Assembly: GCA_946902875.1 (NCBI GenBank)
Contig: OX336338.1
Coordinates: forward strand, 14,127,971-14,191,970
Source of the DNA: Nematopogon swammerdamellus
Lineage: Eukaryota; Arthropoda; Insecta; Lepidoptera; Adelidae
Length of the DNA stretch: 64,000 nucleotides
Direction of reading: 5' to 3'
The position numbers were made by a program, and so were the translations under genes. Positions 32,175 through 43,766 of the stretch are shown piece after piece (position 1 is the first letter of the stretch; the number at the start of each line of letters is the position of its first letter). Below the pieces are notes generated by a model, which was given only the letters and a program-made list of their open reading frames with translations, did no database searches and was not told the origin of the DNA.

Positions 32175-32270
32175 GAGGAAAAAAACGGAACCCTCATAGG
32201 ATCACTTTGTTGTCCGTCTGTCTGTCTGTCTGACAAGACCCTTTTTCTCAGGAACCAAATACTAAGGTGT
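32175..32270 (+). repeat. Dispersed repeat, family E
   Basis: It reads ACGGAACCCTCATAGGATCA, CTTTGTTGTCCGTCTGTC and AAGACCCTTTTTCTCAGGAA, as at 57375. Confidence 0.6.
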
Positions 32271-32639
32271 GCGTTTCCTTGGAGGTCTAAAAAATGTAAG
32301 CTTCTAAGTCAATACATACAGACGGCAGACGTTGGATTGATCCCACCATTTTCCATCCATTTTCGAAGCTATATCGATCTTTACACCCTTTATTCATGTT
32401 TTATTCCCAGTACGCAGTCAAGTTTGTGGTGTGGTTGCGTAGCGGGAACAGTGATCAGCGGGAATGGATTTTACTTGTATTTCCCCTGAGTAAACAGAGG
32501 CATGTTTTACATAAATCCAGTACCTAGTAGGTACCTACATACCTACATACAACACATGCAGACCACACACGCTTTATCCCTCGGGGTAAGCCATAGAAAT
32601 AATCTAAAAGGTAAGCAGAGTATTCTAACCTACTATCAT

Positions 32640-32810
32640 GCAGCAAATATGAGCCATATATGCGAGCCACATGTCGCACCATCCATAATTACTAAATTAA
32701 ATTACGCAAGTCATGGGCATTCGATGCGGAGTGCGAATGCCCTACCGGTCTGCTGCACGACAATGTGCACTTCCTTACGCCCCTCTTGAAGGACACGAGA
32801 CTCTAAGCCT
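32640..32810 (-). repeat. SINE-like repeat, family H fragment
   Basis: On the minus strand it contains CCTTCAAGAGGGGCGT and GGCATTCGC, then CATGACTT and GGTGCGACATGTGGC. The same order is at 53370-53520 (minus) and 56480-56670 (plus). Confidence 0.45.
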
Positions 32811-33649
32811 AGACAGCGCTGGGCGCGAAATTGGTCATGGTGATCGTTTCAGGAAACTCTGAAAGATATTATGTAGATGAATGACCTGCAGAACCTATTG
32901 CAAAACTTTTCTATGCACGAGTATTTCAAATAAATCGATATAACTGAGAACTCATAATTGAATAAATTAACATTTAGAATGGGATAGAACATAATTAAGT
33001 CCATTATTGGAGGTCTTCCGAATTTCCAGTTATCGGAACGGTGTTCCCGAATATTTCGGATAATGGGGTTTCATTTACTCCGCCTTCCTCTTATAATTAT
33101 GTGTTTAATGACTCTACTTCTCAGGACTCCCGAGTTTAGGAGTTAGGTCTGAATGAAACATTCGTTAACTAGTTGGGACGGGCGCAACTTTCGGTAAGGA
33201 GTTGGGAGACGAATTGAGTTAAACATAGATGTTTACATGAAATGTAAATAAACATCGATGTTTTTCGATAAACAAAAGTTTTGCATATATATTATTGTAA
33301 TCTAATATCCATAATTTGTGTTTTTAATGTTCAGTACCAATATTGAAAAAAAAAATGCACACTCCGGTGTCTGCCCGTCTGTTCGTCCGTCTCTCTGTCA
33401 CAAGCTCCCAGATCCTAACACTAGGTACAGGCTAGATAGAGTCTTCAAATGTTTTATATTTAAAGCTTGTTTTGGCCCAGTTCTGTGGTTTAGTTATGGA
33501 TAAATAATTGGAATAATTAATGTTAAATAATAGGGTATGTAAAACCGCTCACGAAAAAAATTAAAATATTAAACCCTATCAAGCGCGGTGTCTAATAAAA
33601 GCTAATGACCCATATAAAATAATGATATTTAGTTTTATTATTTGGTTAT

Positions 33650-33760
33650 ATTATAGGATCACTCTGTTGTCCGTCTGCCAAGAGCCTTTTTCTCAGGAAC
33701 GGGTAGAGGTATCAAGTTGACATTCTAAGGTCTATGGTCAGTTGGAGGTTTAAAAAAAAT
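33650..33760 (+). repeat. Dispersed repeat, family E
   Basis: It reads ATAGGATCACTCTGTTGTCC, GAGCCTTTTTCTCAGGAACG and GGTAGAGGTATCAAGTTGA. Confidence 0.55.
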
Positions 33761-34214
33761 TCAACTTTCGGTATATTCGTTCAATCCTAAAAAGAGACGG
33801 TCCTTAAATTTACGAGTTAGTAAAAGATCGTTACCTAAGTAATTTGGCGTACGCTATATTATGTAGGTAATGTTTACATGCATTGTGGAAAACAATCGTA
33901 TTGATATTTCGGTATAGGTGATGTCGATAATCTATCGTCGAACAAAATATCGCTGAACCGCTATCGATATTATACAAGTTTTCAACATTGTTGCATCCCT
34001 ACTGTTACTACTCCCTTGGGAGCCAATTTCAGAAACAGGATTCTTCCCAACAACTATACAAACAACACCACACATGGGACTAGCAAGTCAAATGTGTGGG
34101 CGGGTGGGCTCAAAAAGAACAAATCTACCTAGGCCTACCTACATAGAAATGTACAATCGCCTCTAGAAATGTAAGTACGAGTACACCTGTATACACGCGG
34201 TGGGGCGCGGCGCG

Positions 34215-34380
34215 GCGCGACGAATCAAATCAATATTCTTTATTGCAGACCGTAACAAAAGCGAGGCATAAAAGGCGAGTGTAATACTATGCAGAACCAA
34301 GATACAGTGATACAGGTGTTCATAAAAAAAACCGCCTAGTGTTGGTCGGACTCGCGCACCGAGGTTTCCGCAACACGAAA
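34215..34380 (-). repeat. LINE-end type repeats, minus orientation
   Basis: 'caatattctttattgcagacc' and 'aaaaggcgag' resemble the tail at 35455-35515. They are followed by 'ggtcggactcgcgcaccgagg', the common lepidopteran family G motif also present at 49560-49590. Confidence 0.45.
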
Positions 34381-35434
34381 AAAAATGTTGAAAAAATAAC
34401 TTTCTTGTATTATTTGTTGGTAGATACCTACATATGAGGAGCAACAGATCAAACAGTCTTTTGTGCATTTATTAAAAAAAAATCGGCAAAACTTTATTTT
34501 GGTAGAGCTCAATAGCTCCTTTATGTGTGTTTTTACAGAATTCACGTCAAAAAATATTTAGTATTATTAAAAAAATATTGAATGTTGGCGACCGCGTCAA
34601 ATCGTATTTTGTTCCTAAGTTTTAAGGTTAAGATGGCGGCATGAGCACCTACGTTTGGGTATCCTGCTCTTATGGAATGGATCAAAGATCGCATCAAAGA
34701 GTATTATGTTTGAAATAATAATTAAAAAAACACTGATTTATGAAATGAAAGGGTATATGTGTTATTTTATCATCATAATCTACTCGCTAAAACAAATATA
34801 TTAGCAAAAGAAATCATCTTTCTATGATTTTTAGTTCTCAAGGCACATGTTTTTTGCTAATTTCTCGAAACTAGGATCACGACACAAAATACTGTTTGAT
34901 CAGTTGCTCCTCATATATCCGTCCGTCATAATAAAACGTTTTCTGTGAATATTTCAACCGGCTACCTATCACCGTCAGTAGGACAGATAGACAGAGAGGC
35001 GCCACATTTTATATTTTCTTAAGTTTCTAAACTAAATTATCTTTTCATAATTTCACAGGAGTATAGTAGCTTTAGTTTAAGAACATAATTTTGAAAATCG
35101 ACTTAGAACTTTAGTATCAATGTGGGTTTTTGCGTCGTCGCTCTCCGGTTTGCGTTGGATATTATGTATTGATTGATGATGTATGAAATTAATTACCTAC
35201 GTATGAAAATGTAGCATTTAGGTAGTTCTACAAAAAAGTCTACGGCAGCATAGGTATTTAGTCAAAATTGCAGGAAGGAGGATTATCCTATGATTCGCTA
35301 ATCTTAAAATTTTCTCGTGGAATTGTGAAATATCTTCTTCTGTATTCGTGAGATAATCCTATGATTAGTGGATCCATAGACAATCTGAAGTTAATCCTCT
35401 TTCCCGCTATTGGGGACTTAGGATCTTTGCCCTA

Positions 35435-35640
35435 ACTAAACCAAAAATGAAATGAAAATGAAAATATACTTTATTGTACACCATTGTATAAAAAGGTTAC
35501 AAAAGGCGAGTTTAATTATGTATTATGTATCGTGCTATATTGTGACAATAAACGTTTGGATTTGGATTTGGATTTGGAATGCCTTGCGGCATTCTTTACG
35601 AACTAACCTTTGGGATGTGGAAAACACGTAGGGGCGGACA
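35435..35640 (+). repeat. LINE-end type repeat and (GGATTT)n tail
   Basis: AAAATATACTTTATTGTACACC-like sequence and 'acaaaaggcgag' are followed by ACGTTTGGATTTGGATTT repeats at about 35553-35578. It probably marks 3' ends of retroposons. Confidence 0.4.
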
Positions 35641-35689
35641 ATGCAGTACTAAACAGGGAACAGTTGTATGAAATATAAATACACAGATA

Positions 35690-35850
35690 TATAAATTGTA
35701 CAAAGATACATACAATCAATATAAATCCTTACATATACATAATTACATATATACAATAAGAAATATAGAAATATTATAATATACCTACATCCACTCTTAT
35801 ATACTATACATACATACTTATATACATACTTTACATATATTTCAACTGGA
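35690..35850. repeat. Cryptic simple repeat (TACATA/ATATAC)
   Basis: A long stretch of imperfect tacata and atacat units without other content. Confidence 0.6.
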
Positions 35851-36559
35851 TTGATGCAAGGGCATCTATGAGTATTTATATTTATTTTACCTACTCATTG
35901 CCATGTGGTATCATAAATCGTTTGTGGATACGTTCTTTGAACATGTATATAGTAGAGGATCGACGTATCTCCTCAGGAAGCTGATTCCACATGACAAAAA
36001 TGCGTAACGTGAGCGATAGTTGTGGATTAAAGACACATCACTAAATAGTTTTGTATCTAAATGTTTTTCTACTAATGTCTTATTTATGAAAACTTTTTAG
36101 CTTAAGAATAATGAAAAAAAAAAAATTATGTAGGTACAAGTCTTTACAGATTGTATTCACTGCATAAGTTGGCCCTCGGACAACATTTCAATATTTTTTG
36201 TATCGACGAATTTAAGATGAGAACTGAAGTAACGATCTCGTTTAGATGTGGAACATCAAAATTGAATAATATAATCTATTTTATCAGTTTAATGAAATGG
36301 AAATTCTCGCTCCTTTTACATAGATGAATTTGAATTTTGTACAAAAATTTCTTTTGGGGAAATCTTGAGGAAATTGTCCTAGGAATATGTAACTGTATTT
36401 ACATAATACATTGAATATTTTCTCTAGACCAGCCAATAACACTATGTAGGCATTTTACTCCGGCGACGTGTGTGTGTCACACTCGGGACTTTTTCAGGTG
36501 ACTGAAGATTCGTAATGTAATTACATACTTACATATTACGTAGGTACGTCAATTCTTTC

Positions 36560-37020
36560 CCTCAACGACCTGCCATACCAAAGCGATCTATTGCGGCCGT
36601 GAAGAGCCCGGTACCCTGGAACCCTCGGAATGTTCCGAGATGACAGGTACAGACCGTGGGGACACTTTACCCTGGTCGCTAGAGAAATGGAATGCTGCAT
36701 GTGTCGACTCCATGGCCGCTAGTCACCTGGGAGTGCTCCTCCCGCATCACAAGATCCGCGGGGCACTCGAACACTCCAATTGTTAATGCTAGAAGTCTTG
36801 AAGGATTAATTTGAGTTCCTCGGTTTTGCTGTGGAGACCTACGGGCGGCAGCGCGGGGCGTGTGGAGTGACAAAGCATGGCAGTTCGCCCAACGGCTTAG
36901 GCAAATTGCTCTTTGCGGCCACGGACGACGGTTTTTCCTCCAGCGCGTGTCTCGACATATACCTAACGTGAGAACGCGGCATCCCTCATGGGGATAATGG
37001 CAACGGTTCCACGTTGATGG
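36560..37020 (+). other. GC-rich island with decayed coding-like sequence
   Basis: It is GC-rich between AT-rich flanks. The + strand shows broken reading frames with coding-like runs such as FLGFAVETYGRQRGVWSDKA and RRFFLQRVSRHIPNVRTRHP, interrupted by stops. It may be a decayed retrotransposon or a pseudogene. I do not recognise it. Confidence 0.35.
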
Positions 37021-37298
37021 ATGATTTTTATAATAATATTTAAGAATTTTTTTATTTAAAAGAATGAGCTTTTATATTTGATATTATAGATACACTTGTC
37101 ATTATACATATATAATTAAATTAAAATTATTAAATAAACTAAAACTACCAACAAATAAAATTGACCTACAAATATAACTAATTAAAAAAACTATAACTAA
37201 TAAATAACCAACTTATAAATTTAACTTTTTAACATCTTTTATTTCATTACCCTATGCCTCTTCTGGGATATCCAAATGTTTTCTGTAGATTTTATTAT

Positions 37299-37300
<2 letters not shown>

Positions 37301-37329
<29 letters not shown>
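37301..37329. repeat. T29 homopolymer
   Basis: Twenty-nine consecutive T after 'tttattatta', probably the tail of a minus-oriented retroposon. Confidence 0.85.
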
Positions 37330-37331
<2 letters not shown>

Positions 37332-37419
37332 TACAAGGTTTTCAAACCGTGTTTTCCTTTACCGGATTCAGAGAGCAATAGGTATCCATGTATGTGTATA
37401 TATATAAAATTATATTCTA

Positions 37420-38140
37420 CTTAGGTACACCCAAAAAGAAGCGCGACTTTAACCTACTCACGCACGGAGGGTTCCGTACATCCGATGTAACATCCCTGTC
37501 AAAAAACCATATCCGTCTATCAATGTCTATCAATCCGCCTGCAATGCAAACTACCTGTGGTGCCATCTATTATTTAGTAGTGTGAATATATAGTAATTGA
37601 TTCTTAGGACGTCTCTTGTATGGGGGCCTCCCTAATTTTTTACTTTTTGCTTTTTTTATTATTTATTGGCATTTCGCCATAATAACACATAAGGGTACGG
37701 GACCCTAAAAAAGCGGTCAAGTGCGAGTCGAGCTGATGTGGAGAGGGTTCCGTACCATTCCGTTTTCCGTGAGAACTTTAAAGACTATTAGGGCTTTCGT
37801 TTAGATTGAGGCCCGCCTATATTCCTAATTTTTGGAAATTTTATACCCAATCGTTTTGGAGATAAGGGGGATATGCTCGCTTTTTGTGTCTTTTATTTAA
37901 TACCTTTTAAACTATACATTTTAAAGTTTTAAAAATATTCGTACTCCTAATAACGAGCCCTTTTTATTGAGATGTCAAATGATAAACTTAAAAAAAACGT
38001 TCGTTCATTTACGCTACACGTTCCTTCGTGGTTGAGTCATCAAACTCTAATAAGAAACAAATTTCAACTTGTTTCGTCCAGTAGATTCGGAGAAAATAAG
38101 CTGTGACAGACGGACGCAAGAGGGTTCCGTTTTTTTTTTT
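37420..38140 (+). repeat. Dispersed repeats of the 'gggttccgta' group (family G and relatives)
   Basis: Several 'gagggttccgta' units (about 37467, 37743, 38125) with 'aagtgcgagtcgagct' and 'gacagacggacg'. They form a cluster of common lepidopteran LINE 3'-end type repeats. Confidence 0.45.
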
Positions 38141-38229
38141 CTTCTTTTAAGGTACGTGAGGTACGAGGTCATCTTCCTTTAAGGGCTTAGTTAGAACGAG
38201 ATAAAGCTAAGAAGTTAAATTACAAATTT

Positions 38230-38690
38230 AAAAAACCCCCGACCCTTAAAAAGTCAAAAATAATTTCGTCTACTTACTTAAAGGAGTCGGGGGACTGCTA
38301 AGTAAATTCCCGCGCAACTCTGAATTTTTATATTTTATTTACTTAGCGGTCCCCCCACTCCTTTAAGTAAGTAAACGGAAATTATTTTTAACTTTTTAAC
38401 GGTCGGGGTTTTTATAATTTGTAATTTAACTTTTATTTCAAGCTTTTTTAAAAAAACGGCATGCAAATCGGTCCACTTTTTAAGATAACACATTTTTTGA
38501 TTGCTTAATTACTTGATTATTTGATTACAAACCTAGCTAACAACCATCCGGATTAAACCAGCTTTCCAATAAAAAAAACCGTTTTCAAATCGGTCCATCC
38601 GTTTGGGAACTACGATACCACAGACAGACACACACATACACACATATGTTAAACTTATAACACCCCTCTTTTTCGTCGGGGTTTCGAAAA
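38230..38690. mobile_element. Foldback element with CCCCCGAC ends, copy 2 (longest)
   Basis: It starts AAAAACCCCCGACCCTTAAA. The inner arms are AAAGGAGTCGGGGGACTGCT and AGCGGTCCCCCCACTCCTTT. It continues through TGCAAATCGGTCCACTTTTT and ends near CTTTTTCGTCGGGGTTT, which complements the start. Inner inverted repeat 38230-38420. Confidence 0.7.
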
Positions 38691-39291
38691 ATGTTTGTCG
38701 ACTCATTGTGAATAAGTAGGTACACACATTCTGCTATTTCGACCTGTCCGTTGAGTGTCTTCAATGCCTTTTTATTATGAATTCACTCATAACGAGGGGG
38801 CCCACGTTCCTAAAAGCCCTAAAAGAATAACAGATTGAAAGCCGAATATGAACAGATTGTACCTAAACACCGAAGAGCATGAACGAACAGTCACTTCAGT
38901 GAAGGAAAACAAAACAAGGCAAGGAAATCTGTACGCTATCAATGTATTAAAGTAAAGTAAAGTATTATTATTATGTGCAAGGTCGATTCATAATATTATT
39001 TCACAATAAGTTGGCCACATGAAGCACAACCAAAAAAAGACTGAGTCTAGCTTTTAATGAAATCCTCCTGTACAATTACGAGTATTCAAGTTGAATGATT
39101 AATGATTAAAAGTCTTATTATTATTAATGAAATTTCCACAGAATTCATTACAAATTCAATTATCTTTCGAAACTTGAAACAATCACGATTGAACGAGCGG
39201 GGACAAACAATTGTATCGGTCGGTACGGCCAAGGTTACCTTAGCGTTCACAATCGAATTAAACAAACTCCTTGTTTGTTGTCCCAAACTGG

Positions 39292-39632
39292 ACCGTGTGG
39301 GGCCTGTGAGGCCGGTACTTAAATACGGTAAAGAATAGCCCCACTGCATCTCTCCCCGTGTATGTCGTAAAAGGCGACTAAGGGATATGACTCCCTTCTT
39401 ATATCACTAGGTGGTAGGGTTTAACCCGCCCGGGTTAGTACCACCGCACTGAATGAAAGGTCGGTCGAAACGGCTATGTAAATAGTTTGTGTTTTCCGTC
39501 CAGTTCAGTGTAGCCGGCACGACCGAAGGGAAGCACTGACGTGGCGCCAAGTTCACCCGGTGTTATGGGCTGACATCTCGGATGTTGTAGGTGCGACGTA
39601 GCCAACCGTGTCAGTTTCCATAAAAAAAAAAA
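39292..39632 (+). repeat. SINE family A with standard head
   Basis: The head (GGGGCCTGTGAGGCCGGTAC, CCCCACTGCATCTCTCCCC, GTCGTAAAAGGCGACTAAGG) is followed by the module CTAGGTGGTAGGGTTTAACC, then the body to CCAACCGTGTCAGTTTCCAT and an A-tail. It is one of the most complete copies. Confidence 0.85.
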
Positions 39633-40277
39633 TTAGTGTATACATACAGGCCATATTACACATCCATGTATCTGTGCAGAAGTCGGCAACTTCAAAAAGT
39701 ATATAAGCTGCACTAAGTCATCGAGCAAGTAGAAAAAATTATAATCGTGTGACAATAAGCCATCTACATAAGATATCTATATCTGTCACTATCACATTTC
39801 AGCAGTGCTGAAGTGGTCTTGTGTACAAGGTCGCCTGGGAGAAATCGCATTCTTCAATAAGATTCACCGCAGTGCGATGTGATTCGACATTAATTAATAA
39901 TAATGTAATTAATTATGCGTTGTAAGCTCGCGATTTTTTATGTTATTTTTTTATTTTTGCAAATATTTTTTTGTTTTTGTAATTTAGTAATTGGAGGCGA
40001 CGCGAACCGAAATGGCGCAATATGCGGCGCCTACAGACATACGCGCGTATACAACTCTTTAACCTACAACTCTTTACTACACATTTCGACTCCGTAGTCC
40101 CTCCGTCGTCGTATCTTCCCGCACTAAAATATCAAACCAACTATCGCATCGCATCGTAACGGCCGGCCGCGCGTGGCTCACACAGTTGACAGAACACAGA
40201 CGTCTTCTGTAGCGCACAATGTGTCTCCGTGTCCTCTCACTACCGACATACGTTTGACGTCTTTTCTACGCTCCATA

Positions 40278-40325
40278 ACACAGCATATATATGGCTAAAG
40301 CCATATAGCCATATATATGCTGTGT
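40278..40325. repeat. Hairpin, 19-bp perfect arms
   Basis: ACACAGCATATATATGGCT at 40278-40296 faces its exact complement at 40307-40325 across 10 bases. Confidence 0.75.
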
Positions 40326-40424
40326 CCATAATGACTATTCATTTAGGATTACGTCATACCCAATAAAGTCTGAAAAGAAGAATATATAGGTACGTAGGTA
40401 TCTAAGAATACGTTGTCGCCTTGA

Positions 40425-40766
40425 ATACGGTAGCGGTGCGGTCGGTCGACTCTTGTTAGCGGGCGCGGTAAGTACTTGGATGGGTGACCGCTCGACCGTT
40501 GGAAGCTGACCGTGGTTCGAATTCCACGTTAAACTGCAGGTTCCTTCCCTTCTTACCTTACTAGGTGGTAGGTTTTAACCGCACTGTATGAAGCGTCGTC
40601 GGTCGAAACGGCTATGTAAATAGTTCGTGTTTTCCGTCCAGTTCAGTGTAGACATGAAACGATGGGAAGCACTGACATGGCACCTTGTCCACCCTGTGTT
40701 ATGGGCTCACATCACGGATGTTGTATAGGTGATGTAGCCAACCGTGTCAGATTCCATATAAAAAAA
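40425..40766 (+). repeat. 5S rRNA-derived SINE (5S head plus family A body)
   Basis: The head carries GGGCGCGGTAAGTACTTGGA then TGGGTGACCGCT, matching the 3' promoter half of 5S rRNA (GCGGTTAGTACTTGGATGGG-type C box). The CTAGGTGGTAGG module, the family A body and an A-tail follow. Confidence 0.8.
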
Positions 40767-40830
40767 TCTACATTAGCGAATAGTACTACTCGTATTTTTC
40801 CACTGAACTTTCACTTTGCCTACAAGCTTT

Positions 40831-40886
40831 GACTTCGGGTTTGGCTTTGATAAAACTACAGTTTTATCAAAGCCAAACACGAAGTC
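40831..40886. repeat. Hairpin, 27-bp arms, 2-base centre
   Basis: Arms 40831-40857 and 40860-40886 are complementary with one mismatch (core TTGGCTTTGATAAAACT). It stands 60 bases before the 41-kb CpG island. Confidence 0.8.
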
Positions 40887-40944
40887 GGTCGGTGATGTTA
40901 ACGGAAATATAATGTACATTCACAATCCCTCATTTATGTGTAAG

Positions 40945-41410
40945 TATTACCTAATACCCAAACCGGAACTGGTCGTCGAGGTCTCATCAAAGCATAACGC
41001 AAAGGGCTCGATAGCCGAGCAAATTCGATCAAAAGCTACGTAATATGTATGATTGTGTAGTGAGGGAGGGTAGGCCGGCTGGACGGGGGCGCGCGGATGC
41101 GGCGGGGGCGGCGTGCGGTGGGGGGTGGCAGGGGTAGCCGGCGCCGCCGCCGCGGGAGCCTGTCGAACCGCGCCGCGGCGGCTCCACCTCCACGAGGCTT
41201 CGCTCAGTTGCTCTGCCGCCGGCTTCGTCCAGCGCACGCCGCCCCCGCGCTCGCCGCCGCTCACGCAGTCCACGAATAAAGCCGCGTGCGTGACGCGCTC
41301 CAATCGTAAACAAAGTGTCTCTAACTCGCGCGTCCGGCGCGGCGGAGGAGCGGAGTACCGCGCGACGCCCGCCGCCGCCGCCGCCGCCAACACTCTACCC
41401 AACTATTAAT
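40945..41410. promoter_or_regulatory. CpG island, possible promoter; direction and gene unknown
   Basis: A sharp CpG-rich block with GCCGCC repeats (a pure GCC run near 41370-41390). Long frames are open on both strands (for example 40947-41402 minus), as expected by chance in such composition. The predicted peptides are Ala/Pro/Arg-rich without a domain. A promoter or non-coding first exon is the more likely reading. Confidence 0.4.
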
Positions 41411-43760
41411 TCGCGAACTCGCTGAGGCAGCCCACTCGTACGGTTATGGAATTAGGCGAAGAAATATTTTTCATGCAAGGACGTCATGGGTTCGTACTGC
41501 ATTATAAACCTGCAAATAATTATCATCTCGGCCTACATACATACCTACCCTACGTAGCTCAGGCGCACGTTGATTCTCACCGCTCTTAGGGTACTGTAGA
41601 GTTAGCACCTCGTCCTGTGGTACATCCAATTACACGAAGGGGAAACTGTAAATCACCATAATAGGCTGAATTTTTTAATAATTCTGCGTTGTAAGTTCGA
41701 GATTTTTTATGTTATTTTTTTTTATTTTTGTAAATATTTTATCCATATACTCGTATGTAGTACTATAGCACCATTGTAAAGTAAATTTAATTTATTTTTA
41801 TATAAGTAATAATAAGACAAAAAAAAAATTTACATAAATCGTTTTTTAGGTTAACTAAAACTTTATAGGTTGTCGCTTTAATGCTTTCCATTTTACCTAC
41901 CTATAAATACGGTCAATTGGTCATGAATATAAAAAAAAGTTTTAACGTAATATATAATAGTTAAGCTCAAGTGCATTTAGTAACCGTTTCTAGGATCGCA
42001 ATGCACCTACCGACAAGAAAATTACATGTAGTACGAACATAGTACGAATATCGACATTGTCGTCGATTTCCTGTTTTGCATAGGTATACCCGCTTGAACG
42101 CGGTGCAAAAGGTTTAATATACCTTAACATCATGGAGTTGTTCATGGCACAGTTGCTCGCAGTCGCAAGCCGTCGCTCTGGGTCTCAGTGAGCCTGCTGG
42201 ACACCATTCAACAATAATTAATCAACAATCACTCAGTCTTTTAAATATATCTACATCTAATATGTCTCCTATATAAATACCTAAATGCATAAATTTCAAA
42301 ATAATGTAGGTAACGCAAAGCCAAAAAAAATTTGTAGAGTATTACAAATTTGCTTATAAAATAGCAATGTTTTGTAAAATTGTATACATCTACATATATA
42401 GTATAAAATATATATATATTGTAAATCACCAACATACATTGTGTACATTAACTTAGATAAATTACGAAACTTTCCCAAATATATAAAATATAAACGCGTT
42501 CGTATGCAAATAAATTACTCAACGATTAATCAAGGAGTTCTAGCGGGTGTTTCTGTACCTCAAACTGAAAAACTACAGCTAATACCTGAATGGGGGCACA
42601 AATGAAAAAAAAGGAAAAGTGTTATGGCATGGTGAATAACTTTTTACATTTTTATCACAATTTATTTGCTAATATTTATTAAAAAAGAACACATGTTTTT
42701 TTATTTTATTTTATATATTTCGGCGAATGCCGTCTTCAGTAATTAATTATCTATATTAGGCAAAGACATTAAACCCCCTTTTAATCTCTTTGATATTAGG
42801 TATGAATAAATATTATTTATTTACAAAAGTTTGCCAAGGTAACAGTGTCATTAACCAATGACATTGTTACCATGACAAACTTTTGTAAATAAATAATATT
42901 TATTCATATCATAATATACTTAAATAATTAATTACTGAAGACGGCATTCACCGAAATATATAAAATAAAATTAAAAAACATGTGTTCTTTTTAAATACAT
43001 ATTAAGAAGCACTAAAAAGTGATATATATTTTTTCTTTTAATATAAAAATATTATCACAAATTCATTTATTTGCTAAAGATATTCAGTTTGAAGTACAAA
43101 ATTACCCGCCAAAACCGACCTAAAAACAAGTAAGTATACCTACAAAATATAATAATATATATATGTATATACAAATAATTTCTATTTTGTACTATTTACG
43201 AATTAGCACATTGACCAGACATCGATCGAAGGATTGATTTATGTACCTACCTACCTTTAACGAATTGCAAATTGTCTGTATCCAAATGGTATTAAATTTC
43301 GATTACCGGCACGGGTGGCTGTGCCCAAAAGTTCAAAAGAAGATTAGACAGAGCCAATATCACCACTCCTCGCGAAACTACGCTCAGATAGGCAGGTAGG
43401 TTGTGTATAGGTATGCGGTATAGTCACAGCATCAGAGCAGCGATGGGCGGCCGTCTTGCCCCAGCCGGCGCGGCGCGCGCATTAGGTATTTCTGTACGTC
43501 TGTAGTCTGTGCCGTACTTTTTTCTAGCCAAAATCATCCCAGCAGCGCCTTACATGTAGGAGTAGGTACATAATCAGATCACATAGGTACATTTGTATAT
43601 TGTATGTATTTTTCTTTCTTTCGATGTTGGTATTAATATTGTGCCCGCGCCCCTCCTCTATTCAAATATTTCTTACGAAATAGTATTTACGTAAACTTAC
43701 AGTAGAAGTTCGGTACTTAATCTTCAGAATTACTTGCGATATTTTCTGTACGAGATGCCA
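41411..43760. other. AT-rich non-coding stretch
   Basis: No exon recognised. It contains the foldback element listed at 42679 and short TA-rich runs (42390-42420, 43150-43170). Confidence 0.4.
42679..42995. mobile_element. Foldback MITE with long inverted arms
   Basis: The outer arms (AAAAAAGAACACATGTTTTT, then TATATTTCGGCGAATGCCGT, CTTCAGTAATTAATTA) are repeated in inverse at 42925-42995. The inner arms around 42790-42905 are also inverted, meeting near 42855. The left arm has about 40 extra bases. Confidence 0.75.
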
Positions 43761-43766
43761 AGGTAA

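Larger units (their letters stand above)
28354..36540. other. Probable long first intron with many repeats, no exon recognised
   Basis: The stretch is AT-rich with SINE, LINE and MITE fragments listed separately. No reading frame with acceptor, conserved peptide and donor could be supported. It also holds (GACA)n at about 31278-31305. Confidence 0.4.

Noticed and set aside
40947..41402. 151-residue minus-strand ORF
   Set aside because: Ala/Pro/Arg-rich composition typical of CpG-island read-through; opposite-strand frames are equally open and no domain is seen.
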